From: Microbotryomycetes sp. JL201
Taxonomy: Eukaryota; Basidiomycota; Microbotryomycetes
Assembly: GCA_033819885.1 (NCBI GenBank)
Contig: JAQYUZ010000001.1
Span: 372,001 to 436,000, forward strand
DNA: 64,000 nt
Direction: 5' to 3'
A program made the position numbers and the translations under genes. Positions 22,238 through 33,289 of the stretch are shown here, one piece after another. The notes under the pieces were generated by a model. It ran no database searches and was not told where the DNA came from. It was given only the letters and a program-made list of their open reading frames with translations. How positions within the stretch are numbered: position 1 is the stretch's first letter; every line of letters starts with the position of its first letter.

Positions 22238-23132
22238 ATGTCGCTTCAAAGATGTTGCAGCCGCTTGGCACCATCTCAGTCGTCACCCTTACGGCGTAAA
22301 GTCCGCTTGAACAGCCTGTCGACATGTTCACGATCGTGTCTCGCCTCGACGTCGGCCTCGCAGCTGGCGTCAACGCCAGCGAGCAGCACATCACCGCCGC
22401 CGCCCTCGTCGGCACCATCGCGCGATAGAGTGACAAGAACAAATCATGTCAGACGCCAAACAACGCCGCGGGAACTGCCTCAAGTACAAGTGAGCGCGCG
22501 CGCCCGCGCCGTCGACCCCTTAGAATGCTGTATACAGCGTCTATTAACATCGTCGCACCCCATACAGTCATCTACACCACTCTTGTTGGCAATAGCAGCT
22601 CTCGCTTCCATCACATGGGGATCGTTCGTGTTTTACGCGACAAACAACGAAAGAGCAAACTCGTCCGTCGTGAGATCGCTTGCGTTTCAATGTCGCGCTT
22701 CGCCCGTCGTCAAAGACTTTCTAGGTGACAACGTCAAGTTGCCGACTTGGATCGGAGAGTTTAGAAGAGTCAAGGGATCGGTCAGTTTATGGAGTCGGGT
22801 TTCCAAAGCGTCAAGCGGGCTTTTGAATAGCTTACATTCTCCGACAGATCAATGTTCTTGCGGGCAAGATTGACGTACAATTCAGAGTCAAAGGCTCGAA
22901 AGGTACGTTGATCGCCAAGAAGTTCTCGTCTCACGGCCAGCGTTCTAACTTGCAGCATACTTGGTTCGCAGCTGCCGGAACAGCCGCCTTCACATCAGTC
23001 AGGAGAGGCAAAGAGGGCAAATTTGAAGTCTTGCGTTGGAAAATTACGAGGGACGACGGCGCGGTTCTGGACTTGCGAACGATGGACCCGCGAACGACAG
23101 CTCTCATTTCTGATGAAGGCCATGTTGTTTGA
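22238..23132 (+). CDS. COA1: Cytochrome c oxidase assembly factor Coa1
   Basis: Four exons, 22238..22489, 22568..22780, 22848..22902 and 22972..23132, 226 aa. An in-frame ATG at 22193 would add 15 residues. A long Ser/Arg-rich mitochondrial presequence leads to one membrane helix (LLLAIAALASITWGSFVFY). The Coa1 domain follows: NNERANSSVVRS, a LGDNVKLP turn, then INVLAGKIDVQFRVKGSK and TAAFTSVRRG. Coa1 sits in the inner membrane facing the intermembrane space and guides newly made Cox1 during complex IV assembly. The first intron (78 nt) has no stop and is a multiple of three. The gene is tail-to-tail with the PPR gene, with 80 bp between stop codons. Confidence 0.87.
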
Positions 23133-23212
23133 TAGAAGCGAGCTTTCATTGATTGCAACGAAGTACGAATACACTACAACAGTCGATCAAGTGCACATGC
23201 GGATGGCCATAT

Positions 23213-26200
23213 CTACATTGAGACGGGCTCGTAGCCTTCTTGGGTGAGCAAACCGCGCAGACGACGAACAACTGTATGTAAGGAGCTGTCAGCTCGGTCC
23301 GAGATGGGTAAAGGTAGTTCAAGCTCACCAGCTTCAGGGAAACCACGTTGCTCCACGCGCTGCATCAGCTCGATCGCCCGTTTGCCTTCACTCGCGCCCA
23401 ATTCCGCCTTGATCATTGTCTCCCAAGTTGAAGGCTCTCTGAACACTGGACTCGAAGCCGGCAAGCTCGTCGAAACATGATGTTGATGCTTCGGATGACG
23501 GTCTACGGGATGGTTGCCCGCAGCGGCAACACCTGTGGGCGGATCCGCCATCGATCCGAAAGCGTTGCGTGCCGATTGCATATCTCCTTGAGCAGCATAT
23601 GCCTGCGCAAGGTTATGCATTCGATGAGCTTCCATGCTGGTGACCCTCGTCTGTCGGATGCTGCTCACCTTGATCAGACAGTTGGCGACGTACGCAGTCT
23701 TGCGCACACCCCTGCGATCCATGTCTTGCACGTAACGCTCACACAAATCTGCACGGTCGTTGGCGAGCAACGCGTTGAGAAGCGACTCGTATACGACAGC
23801 GTCTGGCAACTTTGATCCGCTCTTGACTGTCGTCGGGTGCTGCTCAATGGAATCAAAGATGCCGATGGCCTTGTCAAGGTCTTTGACGACGACACCATAG
23901 GCATTGATGATGGAGGCCCAATGCACGCCGGCGACAGTGACCGAGCGGTCCTGACACAACGTCCTAAACACGTTCTCGAGCGACGTCAAGTCTGGTTCTC
24001 CAATAGAGCCATACGCATCGAGCAACAGCTTGTACGTATGTGCAGTCGGCTGAACGCGTGCAGCAACGAGTTGGTTGTAGTAATAGAGTGCGCGTTCTCG
24101 ATTCGGCTTTGTCGATACGTAAAACTGAATCATCATGTTGTAAGGCGGTACTCGAGGTCGGAACGTTGGCGACGACACCATCTCGTTGAACAAGTACTCG
24201 GCCGAAGCGTCATCTCCCGTCTTGCAGCAAGCATTGATGACGGCGCCATACGTGACAGATGAAGGTTGCAAGCCGAACGTCTTCATAAGCTCAAAGTACT
24301 CGAGCGCCTCTTTGGCTCGACGGGCGCGTGAGAGCTTTGAAATGAGCGTGTTGAACAGGTAGACGTTTGGCATGACGTTGAACCTTTGCGACTCCTCGAA
24401 CAGCATCAGCGCGACGGCAGCGTCGTCTGTCGTCTCCTTCATGTTGAGAATCATCGCGGCATACGCATCGGCCGAAGGCGCGGTACCCGCCTGCAAAAGG
24501 CGGTCGCGATGATGACCAATCTCGTCAAGCAAACCAGCTTGCGCGAGGGCGACGATCATGTGGTCCTCGAGCGTGACCCACGCGACCGAATGCGAAGCAG
24601 CATCCTTGGCCAAAGCGTGTAGTGCAGAGAACGCGAGCAGATACATCTCCTTCACCGCATCAACCTTGCCCTCGCGTCCGAGCAGCTCGACCAGTCGGCC
24701 CAGAGCCTCTGGGTGAGCAAACCGGCCATCGCGCACGTTTTTTCGAACGAGTTCTGTAGCTTGCTCTGACTTGAGCTTGAACACGAGCGAGTCAAGCGTA
24801 GACGATAGATGCAGATCGATTTTGGATGGCTTGATTGGTAGGATGTTGGGAGCAGTGTCGAGCACGTACGAAGGCGGCGTCGAAGGCGGCGTGGGAAACG
24901 TGGCGGACGTCTCGGGTTCCGATGCAGAAGTCGACTCCTCGAGTGGCATACTTTCCGAAAACGAAGCTTCAGCAGCTGCGAAAGAATCTACCGCTTGGGC
25001 CGATCCAGGCGGGGAGCCTGACGACTTTGCGACGGATTCGGCGAGCACGTCACTGAGAACTGCCAGCACAGCCTGACTCCGCTCTTCTGACATGCCGCCT
25101 TTTCGAAGGTCATTGACGAGCTGCGCGTAGTCGTAGTGCTTGCCGGCAGGAATTTGGACCTTGGAAGCCGCAAAGTCATCAATGATGGGTTCAAAGCCAG
25201 GGAATTCGAACGTTGGTACAAAACCGAGACGAAGTTGAGCCGACACATGGGCGAACGCGCTGATGACGGTGAACCATTCGTCGCCGCCGAGACCGAGAGC
25301 GGCAAGATCGCCTTGCACAGCTGCCTTGTCGCGAAGGAAGCATTCGACAACGAGGGCAGCCATATCATGCTCCCACCCCCATCTCAGCAGTGATCGAATG
25401 CGATTGCATGCGCCGACCATTGAAGCGGCAGCCCTGACCGGGGGCCGAGTGTCTGACGCAAAGGACCAAAGTACGACCTTGTCCAAGTCTGACCATTGTG
25501 CGCTCATACCGAGACCGGCCCGCAGAGGCGTGCTCGAAGCCACTGTTGCCCACCTTGATGCAGAGCGTGGTCCGTCATTTGAACTCGAGAGAGCGGAACG
25601 CAGAGCACGCTCGACAACCTCAGCAAACGGCGAATACAATTTGGCACTGTCTTCAAACCGACGGGCGTGACCCATTGCGGAGATAATCCGAGTGTAGATA
25701 CCGGTTGAGTGCGTATAATCAGATGTCATTTGTGCGACGTGTCCTTGCTGCACAGCGCGCGTGAAAGCCGCCTCGGCTTTCAGAATAATATCGAGAGCGT
25801 GTCGTCGGTCGGCGTCCGAAGATGCCTTGTAGCTGACAGCCAAGCAGTGATCGACAATGACGACAAAGTCAGAGACTGCCAAGCGGATTGTCGGTCCACA
25901 ACGGTCAGCTTTTGTCAGAAACACGTGGGCAGCGAAATCCATGGCCGGCACCGTGAAGTTGTCAACGACGGCGTAAAGCGGCTCCGTAAAGTATGCCTCG
26001 TGCTGCACTGCCGGCTCGGTTGCAGAGTTTTCAGTCTCGCCGGCCGACAACGTTTGACCTCGCTCGAACCACTCTCGCGCTGTGTCGAATTCGCCAGTAC
26101 GAGCGAACTGGCTCACGACGGTTGCGACAATGCTGGCGGGTATGGGTGCAGGATAGCCAAGCGGTGAGGTTTCTGGAGAATCGACTGCCTCAATTAATCG

Positions 26201-28175
26201 ATGAAACAACGTCACTGCCTGAGCCGAATCACCGGCTTCAAACAAAGCGGTGATGGCGCGTCGCCACACTGCGGCGTCTCCCATTCCAAAATAGTCCGCC
26301 GCGTCCGCGCCATCGGTCTCGAGCACATAGTCTGGTACGGCCGAGTGTCTGTGCTTGGTCGCCACTTTGCGGTACCGAGTTCGACTTGCTCGTTTGCTGG
26401 GCACCTGCAATCCGTTTTGACGTGCTTTCAAATAACCTTCAAAGACGCGCATGATACCAGCAGCGTCCTTTTCTCGAGCGTGCAAGTCGATGAGCCCCTC
26501 GTACGCTACGACCGGAACGCGTGGATCAGGCATACTCTCGATGCGGTCAAATAGCGAGAGCGCCACATCAGCTCGGCCGCGCGCGGCGGCAGCCAAGATG
26601 AGTGAGCCAACCACGCCGCTCTTGAGGTTGTCGGCTGACGGGCCGAGCGCCTGGTAAACCTCGATCGCTGGCGTAAAATAATCTTCCTTCTTCAATCGCT
26701 CGAGAGCCTGTTTCTCCGTCTCTGTCATACCAATCTGCGAAACACCCTCTCCAGTGATATCAAATGGCCCGCGAGCAGCTGCCGCAAGTGCTTTCTTTTT
26801 GAGCCGGTTCTCGAGGAATTGCAAATCGCGCCTGACTTCGTTGTCGCGTGTGGTGAGCGTGCGAATGAAGATTTCATACGAAGTTCGGTTCGGCCGGAGA
26901 TTCTCGTGATTGAACAGCTCCGAATAGAGCTCGACGATTGTGCGGATGGACGTACTCGGCTGCCGCGTCTCAAACAACGCGTCCATAGCGAGGTTGTGAG
27001 CGAGCGTCGAGTAGGTTTCTGGTACAGCGCGGTAACGCAAGACAGCTGCATGGACAGCATTATAGTTTCGCGCTTGCTTTGCCGACAGGATCGCCTCGTA
27101 TCGGTACTGCGATGCGACAACGTTAGTCCGAGCAAGCGTTGGTAAACTGAGAATGCGAAACTGACCTGAGCCTCTGGTGTGGGAAAGCGAGGACGTTCTT
27201 TGATCGACGGCCGCTCTTCAGGTCGTTTGCCTGGCACAGGCCTCGGTCGCTTCGTCTCAAGAATTTCAGGTTCGCCAGCTTCAGTGCTTTGCACAGCGGC
27301 CGACGTCGAATTTCGTCTGACGCGTGCCACGTCGGCTTTTGGTGGTGGCGAAGCGAAAGCTGCGGCCGTGTGCACGGCACGGACCGTAGGATATGCGCCA
27401 ACGAACGATGCCGATCGACTTGCTTCGGGAGACAAGATCACGCCAGCTGAGGGCCTCGATGACGCGATGGAGGCCCGCCTGGGTCTCGGACTGGACGCTC
27501 TTGACGATTGAACCAGCTCAACGATGTCGTTGTCAGCGTCATTTTCGGCCGCTGAAAGCTGTTGTTGCCCGTGATGAAGAAATGCTTCGCGGTACTTTGA
27601 CTGCATCTCGAGACTTGAAAGTGCGCCTTGTGTTTCTAGTCCTGCCTCCTCACGCGTCAACAGCGGCTTGTCACCGGCAGAGACGGATTGCTTTCGCATG
27701 CGTTGTGTAAATTGTGCCGACACATGCCGTTGGTGGTCGAGCAGTCTTGGACGGCGATTTGATGAGCTGTCGTCCTTGTCGTCGTCGGTTGAGCGACCGG
27801 CTTGATCGGCACTCGCCTGGGACACGAACCTTTGCTGGGCCTGGATGACCAGACGTGAGCCGCATGTCGCAAAAGCTGTCTTTCTCGTAGAGCACATCTT
27901 ACCTGAAAGGTCCAACTGTGGGCCCTGCTGCCTGCGTGATATTTTGCGCCGCCTGCGCCACCAGCGGTAGACCCGGCGCCTGCGCCTGCCGCCTGACCCG
28001 CTGCGCTTCCGACGGCACTGTTTGCGTGAGTGAATACATTTGTTGGATCAAAGAACCCTGGGCCTGCGTGACCGCTTGACGCCGAGGGGAAAGCGTTGCG
28101 AATCGAGTTCAAGTGGTGCTGAGGTCGAAACGATTGAGCCAAGTGCGACAACTTGGACGACAGGTGCGCGACCAT
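23213..28175 (-). CDS. Very large mitochondrial pentatricopeptide-repeat protein
   Basis: Three exons, complement(23213..27106, 27166..27834, 27903..28175), 1611 aa. The first exon gives an amphipathic presequence (MVAHLSSKLSHLAQSFR...). A low-complexity region follows. The rest is alpha-solenoid with PPR units scattered along the chain, clearest between about residues 1170 and 1460: VYLFNTLISKL, VTYGAVINACCKTG, PPYNMMIQFYV and HTYKLLLDAYG. PPR proteins bind organellar RNA; fungal examples such as Cya-5 or the yeast translational activators act on single mitochondrial mRNAs. I cannot name the target. The third exon is a continuous frame of nearly 1300 codons, unusual for this intron-rich genome. 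Confidence 0.85.
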
Positions 28176-28786
28176 AGTGGCTTGTCACTGCTTTCAAGAC
28201 AAGACATTCAAATCAGTTCAGGGTGCCTCAATGATGCGCGGTGTCGCCGCTTGCATTGAACCAGAGTAGCGACCAAATCACTTACGGCACGTGACGCGCG
28301 CCGAGCGCAAGTTCTCTTTCGAAAGGGGCAGTTCCAGAGATCGACAAGGAGTTGGACACTGCACCGAGGTTGCCGACGGGCGGCTCCGTGTCTGGCTGCG
28401 CTAGCTTGTTGCTGTGGACGAAAGTTTGCGGCTGTCGACTCGAGCAGGAAAAAGTACAGACGGCCGATCGGCAAACAGTGCTTGCGCTGCTCGGTTGAGC
28501 TTCAACAGCGGAATGCCGTGCCGCGAGTTGCAATGGTGTGTGCCGATGAGTGATGTGTCGGATGCCGAAATGCGTTTGCGCACCTGTTCGGCGAACGCAC
28601 CCGATTCTCCGAACCGAGTCGCGCCCGCTGATCGCACACAAAGCCAGCGAATCACAGACGGAAGATTGGCAATCAAGAGTGCTCCACGCCAATGACCGCT
28701 CGCCAGATGATGGAATGACTCGCGCGCGTCAAGGGCGCAGGCGTAGGCGCGCTCGAGCCCCTCGCGACTTTTCATCCGCCCACAAA
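28176..28786. other. Divergent intergenic region, PPR gene / small mitochondrial gene
   Basis: A 132-codon minus frame (28401-28799) starts with GTG, not ATG, and has no recognised domain. A plus frame at 28414-28695 overlaps it. Neither is supported as a gene. The sequence is probably promoter and leader. Confidence 0.4.
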
Positions 28787-29481
28787 ATGCTCGCGGCACT
28801 GAGACCGACTACGCGCGTGCTGGCGAACCATGCACGCACGCCTTTGATCTCGTTCCCCGACAGACACAGCGGTGAGCTGCGCAGGCTCGTCCTCACGGCA
28901 TTCGACGACCGAGCCCGGCCCAGCCCGCACAGACGCGCTCGCGGCCGCCACGAGCACGCCTTGTAGCTCGACATGCACTGACTCAGGTCCCTTCTGCATA
29001 AGCAGGCCACGACAGTCACGGGCGGACTGTGCACCCGTGCGCGCCGGCCGACTTGGCCTCGTCGTCCCCGTTCCTGTCGTCACTCGCTGCCTCGGGCGCG
29101 TCCTCTTCAAACGCAGGCAGCAACAAGCACGGCAGCAGCAAAGACAATGATACGTCCGGCCCACTACTTGGCCCGGCAGGTGGATCAGCACCAGGCAGCG
29201 GTTTCGAATCGGACGCTCCGCCGACTCGGTACGAGGAATGGAACTTGCCTGCTCACTTGAGCAGGTCGAGATGGGCACCCTCGGGTGACGAACTAGACGC
29301 AATCATGGTCAGTCTTGCAAAGCGCGGGCCGAGAACAGCTAGCGGGCCCTCGAGTTTGTGTTCGCGGCACTGGCAAGGCTGACTCGTCACTGCGTACTCC
29401 TGACATTAGACTGGCGGAGCATCAGTCACGGCGGACGTCACAAGGCAGATCAAACAAAAGTGGTACACGCCTCAGATCTAA
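28787..29481 (+). CDS. Small presumed mitochondrial protein of unknown function
   Basis: Proposed exons 28787..28871, 28933..28962, 29006..29307 and 29410..29481, 162 aa. All four joins keep phase; the introns are 61, 43 and 102 nt. The N-terminus (MLAALRPTTRVLANHARTP) looks like a mitochondrial presequence. A Ser/Gly/Ala-rich stretch follows, then a conserved-looking block PPTRYEEWNLPAHLSRSRW and DELDAIM. The last exon adds TGGASVTADVTRQIKQKWY. I do not recognise the family. The model rests on frame consistency and the good C-terminal block, not on homology. Divergent from the PPR gene. Confidence 0.5.
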
Positions 29482-29682
29482 AGTTGTTCGAACCTTGCGT
29501 AGCGGGGCAAGGAACGAAACAACGACGGGTGGCGTTCGCAGAAAGTCAACCGCGGCCTACGATCTTGAAAGCCAGACTTTGTAATCATGACCAGCAGCAG
29601 TTTTGTACTCCCGCGTCGAGCGCAAAGCGCAAAGGTACATCGTACTGCGAACGCTTGGAATTTCACCAAAGCAAGTTTACGT

Positions 29683-30884
29683 CTAATCCTTCTCGCCCAA
29701 TCTCTGCAAAGCCTCATCAATTTGTGCCGTCGTCAACTACAAAATTGATATCAAACATCAGCGAACATGAAACAGGCAAATTGCACATGTTTGTTGCTTG
29801 TTCACACCTTTCTGAACTTTGGGTCGTCCTTTGTCGTCACACCGACTTCGACTTCGGTCGCCTTCAGATCAGTTGCCAACACGGTACTCAGCGTCTTCAA
29901 AGCCAATTCAACAACGTCGTCGAGCTTGGGCAGCTTCCAACCTTTCTTGTAACCCTTTTCCAGCAAGTTGATTGCTTCGGTTTGCTTTTGGCCGGAAGCG
30001 GTCGCGTGGAAACCTACGTAGTATCCTGCCGGATCAAGCTTGAACACTTGGGGACCAAACTCTTGGTCGATACCGACAATGATCATGGCTTCCTCACGCG
30101 AAGAAAAGGTCAGACCTTGACCTCGGCACCTTGCTTCTTCATATTAGACCACTCACAGATGCCGAGCGGTCGCATGGCGGCTCGTTGCGTGTACACCTGA
30201 TGCGATCAACTCGAGTCAGGGGCTCGTCATGCGGGACAGTCACCCGGAGCGCCAGTGACTGACCTGGTTAATGTTTGCGATACGCTTGGCGAGCATGTCG
30301 GGTGTGATATCGTAGCCGTACTTGTACCGGAATTGCGATGCTTCGCTTTGTGCTCGTTGGATTTGAGACCTCGCATCAGCTGGGCGAGGCAATGCAAGTG
30401 GCGTTAAGGGACTTTACGCCATCGCGTGCCGAATCGCTAGACAAGACGCACCATGCCTGCCGGTCATGACGCAGCCAATCGTCGGGCTGATGTTGTAGAT
30501 ATGGGTGATGGACTCGGGATCCAGCAATTTGTCCTGATTCGAGCTTCCGCTCTCAGCTACTTCAGATCGAAAGGATAGACGGCCAGGGCGGCCAACCGGT
30601 GCGTGAGCTCACCGGAACTTTTTTCTGAGTGATGACGACGGCAGAGTCATCACCTCGAATGGCAAGAGTAGTGTGACCTGTACCAGAGATGGCCTTGAAG
30701 GCGTACTCTGAGAGCATATTTTGAGAGTCAGCTTTTCGACAAACTTATTCGCCGCAAAAGGTGAACATCACTGACCGACTTGGTACAATCGTCCTTCTGG
30801 TGAGAAGATGGTCAAACTCCGGTCAAAAGATGTGCGAGACACTGCAGACAGAAACAGCGAATGAGTGTCAGCAAGCTAATCACT
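29683..30884 (-). CDS. SCL1: 20S proteasome subunit alpha1 (PSMA6/Scl1), start codon split by an intron
   Basis: Eight coding segments: complement(29683..29736, 29808..30088, 30157..30196, 30264..30379, 30452..30533, 30613..30707, 30776..30841, 30884), 244 aa. The spliced product begins [20 protein letters not shown], matching the alpha1 N-terminal gate. It continues with QVEYAFKAI, QKKVPDKLL, GCVMTG, RYKYGY-like [28 protein letters not shown] and EVGVTT. The last exon gives a tail ending LGEKD. Alpha1 belongs to the outer heptameric ring of the proteasome core. The A of the start codon ends one exon and TG begins the next, across a 42-nt intron. An in-frame TAG lies upstream with no other ATG between. 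Divergent from HEM12. Confidence 0.95.
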
Positions 30885-31336
30885 CGTCGATGGGCGCTGC
30901 AAGCGGGTGGGCGATGTCGGCTCAAGGTGCTATCTTAATATTGAACTGTCAGAATAGATGACAGATCGCGTTCTGACGCGACTTCGTGCGTGTGGTGCGA
31001 CGGCGTGCAGTGGGAGCGTCGTCATCGCAACGGATCACCCTTGCTGAGTGCTCGTCGATGTAGCATTCGCTGTCTCTTTTTGTTTGACGAGCAATCCAAC
31101 CTGGTCAAGCCATCAGAGTGGAGAGTTGTCGTCGTGCTGTTCACCGGGCATTACGCGGCGAGACAGCGCCGAGAATGTTGTCTCGAGCGCGCATGACCAT
31201 GATTCGTAATAGAGGGTCAACGCTCTTGTTGATGCGACTTACTCGTAGGGTCGGATGCGGCGACAGGCAGAAAGGCAGGGTTCACGTGCGCAGCGAAGGC
31301 GGCACTTTGGCCTCTGACCGTCTTCCAACTCTGGTC
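30885..31336. other. Divergent promoter region, SCL1 / HEM12
   Basis: About 450 bp lies between the two start codons. It includes the 5' leader of SCL1 just above its split start codon. No further gene is seen. Confidence 0.5.
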
Positions 31337-32837
31337 ATGGCGTCGGCGCCGTCAACTCGGATACACACAGCACAGCCAGACAAACCCTACCCAAAAGTCG
31401 ACTATGCGTTTCCCGATCTGAAAGCGGCGTTCCCTCCCATGACGAACGAGCTCTTGCTCCAGTCTGCAGCGAACCAGAACCCGCTCGACATCGATCACCC
31501 GCCGATCTGGGTCATGAGGCAGGCAGGTGAGCTTGCAGCAAAGTTCCGACCTTGACCAAGCACCCGAGCTGAGATGTGCGCCGGATTCTCCAGGCCGATA
31601 CCTGCCCGAGTTTCATACGATCCGCGCCAAGCATTCGTTCTTCGAAGTGTGCAGGACACCACAACTTGCCTGTGAACTGACAATGCAGCCCATCAGGCGT
31701 TATGCTGGTCTGCTCGACGCGTCAATCATCTTTAGCGACATCCTCGTCGTGCCGCAGGCTATGGGATTCGAAGTTCAAATGCTCGGTGGCGTCGGACCGC
31801 ACTTCCCGCAACCGCTCAAGGACCCCAAAGACGCTCAGGAAAGAGTGCTCGGCCGCAAGACGGACGTGTTTGACGAGCTCAAATACGTTTTTGCGGCCAT
31901 CACGCTCACGCGCAAGACGCTTGGCGGTCAGGTGCCCATCATTGGCTTCTCGGCCGCACCATGGACACTGTTCACTTACATGGTCGAAGGTGGTGGAAGC
32001 AAAACGTGGGAAAAGTCAAAGCGATGGACCTATGAGCACCCGGAGAACGCGAAAGCAGTCTTGCAAAAGATTGCCGAAGTGTGCGCAGAATACCTCGTCG
32101 GTCAAGTACGAGCAGGAGCGCAGGTCAGTCTTGCTCTTTCATTGACAAAGGACGCGCCGGGCTCATTGACGTGGCGATTGCACCTCAGCTACTCCAAATC
32201 TTCGATACCAATGCCGATTGCCTGACGCCGTCGGGTTTCGACGACTTTATCCTGTACTACCTCCGGTTGCTTCCCCCTATGATCCGGTCGCGGCTATCCG
32301 AGCTGTCAATCCCTTGCCCGCCCATGACCGTCTTTGCCAAAGGTGCAAACTCGGCCTCGCAGCTTGCGGCTCTCTCTACGTCCGGTTACGACACGGTCGG
32401 TCTCGACTGGCACGTCTCGCCCCGGTTCGCCAGAGAGGCAACTGATGGACGCGTTTGCCTTCAAGGCAACCTCGACCCTTCAGTGTTGCTCGCGGGCAAG
32501 GCAGCGATCAAACGAGAAGTCCGGCAACTCGTTTGGGGTCAAGATGGTTTCCTCACGTGTGCAAAGGAAGGGATGACGGGAGGTTGGATCGTCAACCTTG
32601 GTCATGGCATTACACCAGGCGTCGATCCAGTCGACGGCATGGGATACTTTTTGCAGCGAGTGCGGGCTGAGTGCAAGAAGCGAAAACAAGAAGACCCGGA
32701 CGAGCCAGAGGATGAAGAGGCTTTGCGCAAGCAGGTCCGTGTCGAGTTTTCCGTTTTTCCGTTTGGCCGAACGTCTGAGCTGACATGCGCTTGTGACAAA
32801 GGTCGCCGGGTTCCCTGCGGAGGTTCCGCAACTATGA
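31337..32837 (+). CDS. HEM12: Uroporphyrinogen decarboxylase
   Basis: Four exons, 31337..31526, 31594..32123, 32189..32734 and 32802..32837, 433 aa. The first join restores the active-site loop PIWVMRQAGRYLPEF. Further family marks are a substrate-site aspartate in SDILVVPQAMG, GFSAAPWTLFTYMVEGG, LLQIFDT, GLDWH, LQGNLDP and NLGHGITPGVDP. The enzyme removes four acetate carboxyls from uroporphyrinogen III to make coproporphyrinogen III in cytosolic heme synthesis. The protein is longer than yeast Hem12 (about 360 aa) through an N-terminal extension and an acidic/basic C-terminal tail. The last intron is inferred from a GTCCGT donor. If retained, the frame runs to 32881 and gives a 470-aa form with a Cys-containing tail. 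Confidence 0.95.
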
Positions 32838-33289
32838 CCGGGTATTCATGCACGAACAACGAGTTGAAAAGATGTAGATAGACTTGAAAAACAGTCGTGC
32901 AAGACTAGGGTTCCTCGTTCGAAATGAAAAGCATGTCTCATGAGGCGAATATCGCCGCTATCATTGAACAGAAGTGACAGTCGCCAAAATTGACATTGTC
33001 ATGCTAACGAGTCAATGCGACATGCGGACCACATGATTGGCTTTTTTCTGTGTGTTTGGCAGCAGTCGCTTCGGTTCGTCAGCAATCTGCTCGGCTCAGT
33101 ATTCCGTTTTGACCCCGAGACACGCCTCGACGCCCTGAGTCGACTGATCAAGAGCATTATCTGGACGACAAGAGCTTGCTGACGACGATAGAGAGCTGAG
33201 CTGCGCGAGCGAGTCACGGTAGACTGCTTGCGCGCGCGAGTCGCGTCTCGACGCGACTTTTTTGCGTCGAACGGTCATACGCTATCACA
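32838..33289. other. Intergenic region upstream of CDS1
   Basis: About 450 bp lies between HEM12 and CDS1 on the same strand. Part is used if the last HEM12 intron is retained. CG-rich tandem-like GCGCGAG and GACGCGAC stretches lie within 90 bp of the CDS1 start. No gene seen. Confidence 0.45.

Noticed and set aside
28401-28799. 132-codon minus frame between the PPR gene and the small mitochondrial gene.
   Set aside because: It begins with GTG, its first ATG leaves no recognised domain, and overlapping plus frames are equally long.
33200-33289. ACGCG-like sequences near the CDS1 start and ACGCGC near SMC6 that might be MluI cell-cycle boxes.
   Set aside because: None is a full ACGCGT, and CG-rich hexamers are common in this genome. 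Too weak to claim.
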